In this document: positions 6,379-6,726 of the stretch, in pieces
How positions within the stretch are numbered: position 1 is the first letter of the stretch
Layout: each line of letters begins with the position of its first letter
DNA from: Sediminibacterium ginsengisoli
GTDB taxonomy: Bacteria; Bacteroidota; Bacteroidia; Chitinophagales; Chitinophagaceae
Assembly (NCBI GenBank): GCA_943324415.2
Contig: CALPLN020000103.1
Span: 1-6,726 of the forward strand
Direction: 5' to 3'
Length of the DNA stretch: 6,726 nt
Program-made: the position numbers and the translations under genes
The notes under the pieces: generated by a model
Seen by the model: the letters and a program-made list of their open reading frames with translations, nothing else
Databases searched by the model: none
Told to the model about the DNA's origin: nothing

Positions 6379-6726
6379 TTATGCTTCTTGTTCTGTTATC
6401 ACGGCTGACCCACCAGGCATTTGAATTACCATGTCTTTCCATCCTTTGCTCCAATCACCAGCAATGACTAATTTACCCTCATTTTCCAATGCTTTTAGAC
6501 GAGATACAATGAATGCATCCCCCGTCTTTACCTTCATCTTATTCAAAATAGTCGCAATCGCACTTGGTAATTTTTGCGCGTTTTTAGTCAACAAGGAAAG
6601 TATTTCTTTGTCATAATAACCAATGCCCATGCTGATGATTTTCTTACCTCCATCCAAGAACCTGACTCCTTCATTTTCATTGCATAATTTTTTCCATTCA
6701 TCAGGATCCAATTCAAATTCACTTAA
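6379..6726 (-). CDS. DUF3658-like (DUF1835-family) protein, C-terminal part
   Basis: The reading frame is open to the right edge of the window, so at least 115 codons are present and the N-terminus is missing. A TTG at 6709-6711 is not a credible start, because the frame continues upstream with LSEFE and the family motif begins there. The visible part has an ELDPDEWKKLCNENEGVRF segment, then GGKKIISMGIGYYDKEIL, then DAFIVSRLKALENEGKLVIAGD. The order of a W-x-x-L-x-x-EN helix, a short beta hairpin, a Y-D-x-x-L helix and a winged-helix-like RLxxLxxxGKL ending resembles DUF3658, usually the C-terminal domain of DUF1835 proteins. The function is unknown; no catalytic motif is visible in this half. 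It is the most upstream gene of the minus-strand run visible here, 10 bases before the cupin. Confidence 0.68.
   Translation of the reverse strand, partial: LSEFELDPDEWKKLCNENEGVRFLDGGKKIISMGIGYYDKEILSLLTKNAQKLPSAIATILNKMKVKTGDAFIVSRLKALENEGKLVIAGDWSKGWKDMVIQMPGGSAVITEQEA

Noticed and set aside
1..6726. A defence system, mobile element, CRISPR array or RNA gene
   Set aside because: All well-supported genes are housekeeping or metabolic families; no transposase, integrase, direct-repeat array, tRNA cloverleaf or riboswitch-like leader was seen.

Overview
The window is AT-rich and looks like a chromosomal core segment of a Bacteroidota bacterium, probably of the Chitinophagia/Saprospiria type (inference). 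The evidence is the protein families present (a Bacteroidota-type ParC with HPHGDASI, a CvfB-type S1 protein, a YtxJ/BrxC protein and a DUF1835/DUF3658-type protein), the absence of Shine-Dalgarno sequences before most starts, and two exact matches to the Bacteroidota -7 promoter consensus TAnnTTTG just ahead of genes. There are no rRNA or tRNA genes, CRISPR arrays, insertion sequences or phage genes, and no gene-free stretch longer than about 110 bases.

Layout from left to right. Positions 1-110 hold the first 36 codons of a minus-strand family 2 glycosyltransferase. Next is a minus-strand DEDDh exonuclease with an ExoX-like C-terminal domain (163-930). A divergent intergenic region (931-1036) separates it from the only plus-strand gene, a bacillithiol-system protein YtxJ (1037-1363). 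The 3' end of ytxJ overlaps the 3' end of a minus-strand thiolase (1347-2528) by 17 bases. Behind the thiolase, all on the minus strand and closely packed, lie cvfB (2561-3433), topoisomerase IV subunit A parC (3456-5978), a small cupin (6000-6368) and the C-terminal part of a DUF3658-like protein (6379 to the window edge).

The minus-strand order of transcription is DUF3658 protein, cupin, parC, cvfB, thiolase, with gaps of 10, 21, 22 and 32 bases. This suggests a read-through operon. A -7-like box and a weak hairpin at the parC/cvfB junction suggest that cvfB may also be transcribed separately. The products serve different functions (chromosome decatenation, RNA binding, acyl-CoA metabolism), so the cluster looks like a housekeeping neighbourhood and not a single pathway.

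I see no convincing new biological system. The points most worth a second look are the overlapping tail-to-tail ytxJ/thiolase pair, the compact parC/cvfB junction, the alanine at the quinolone-contact position of ParC, the exonuclease domain architecture, and parC lacking parE immediately upstream.
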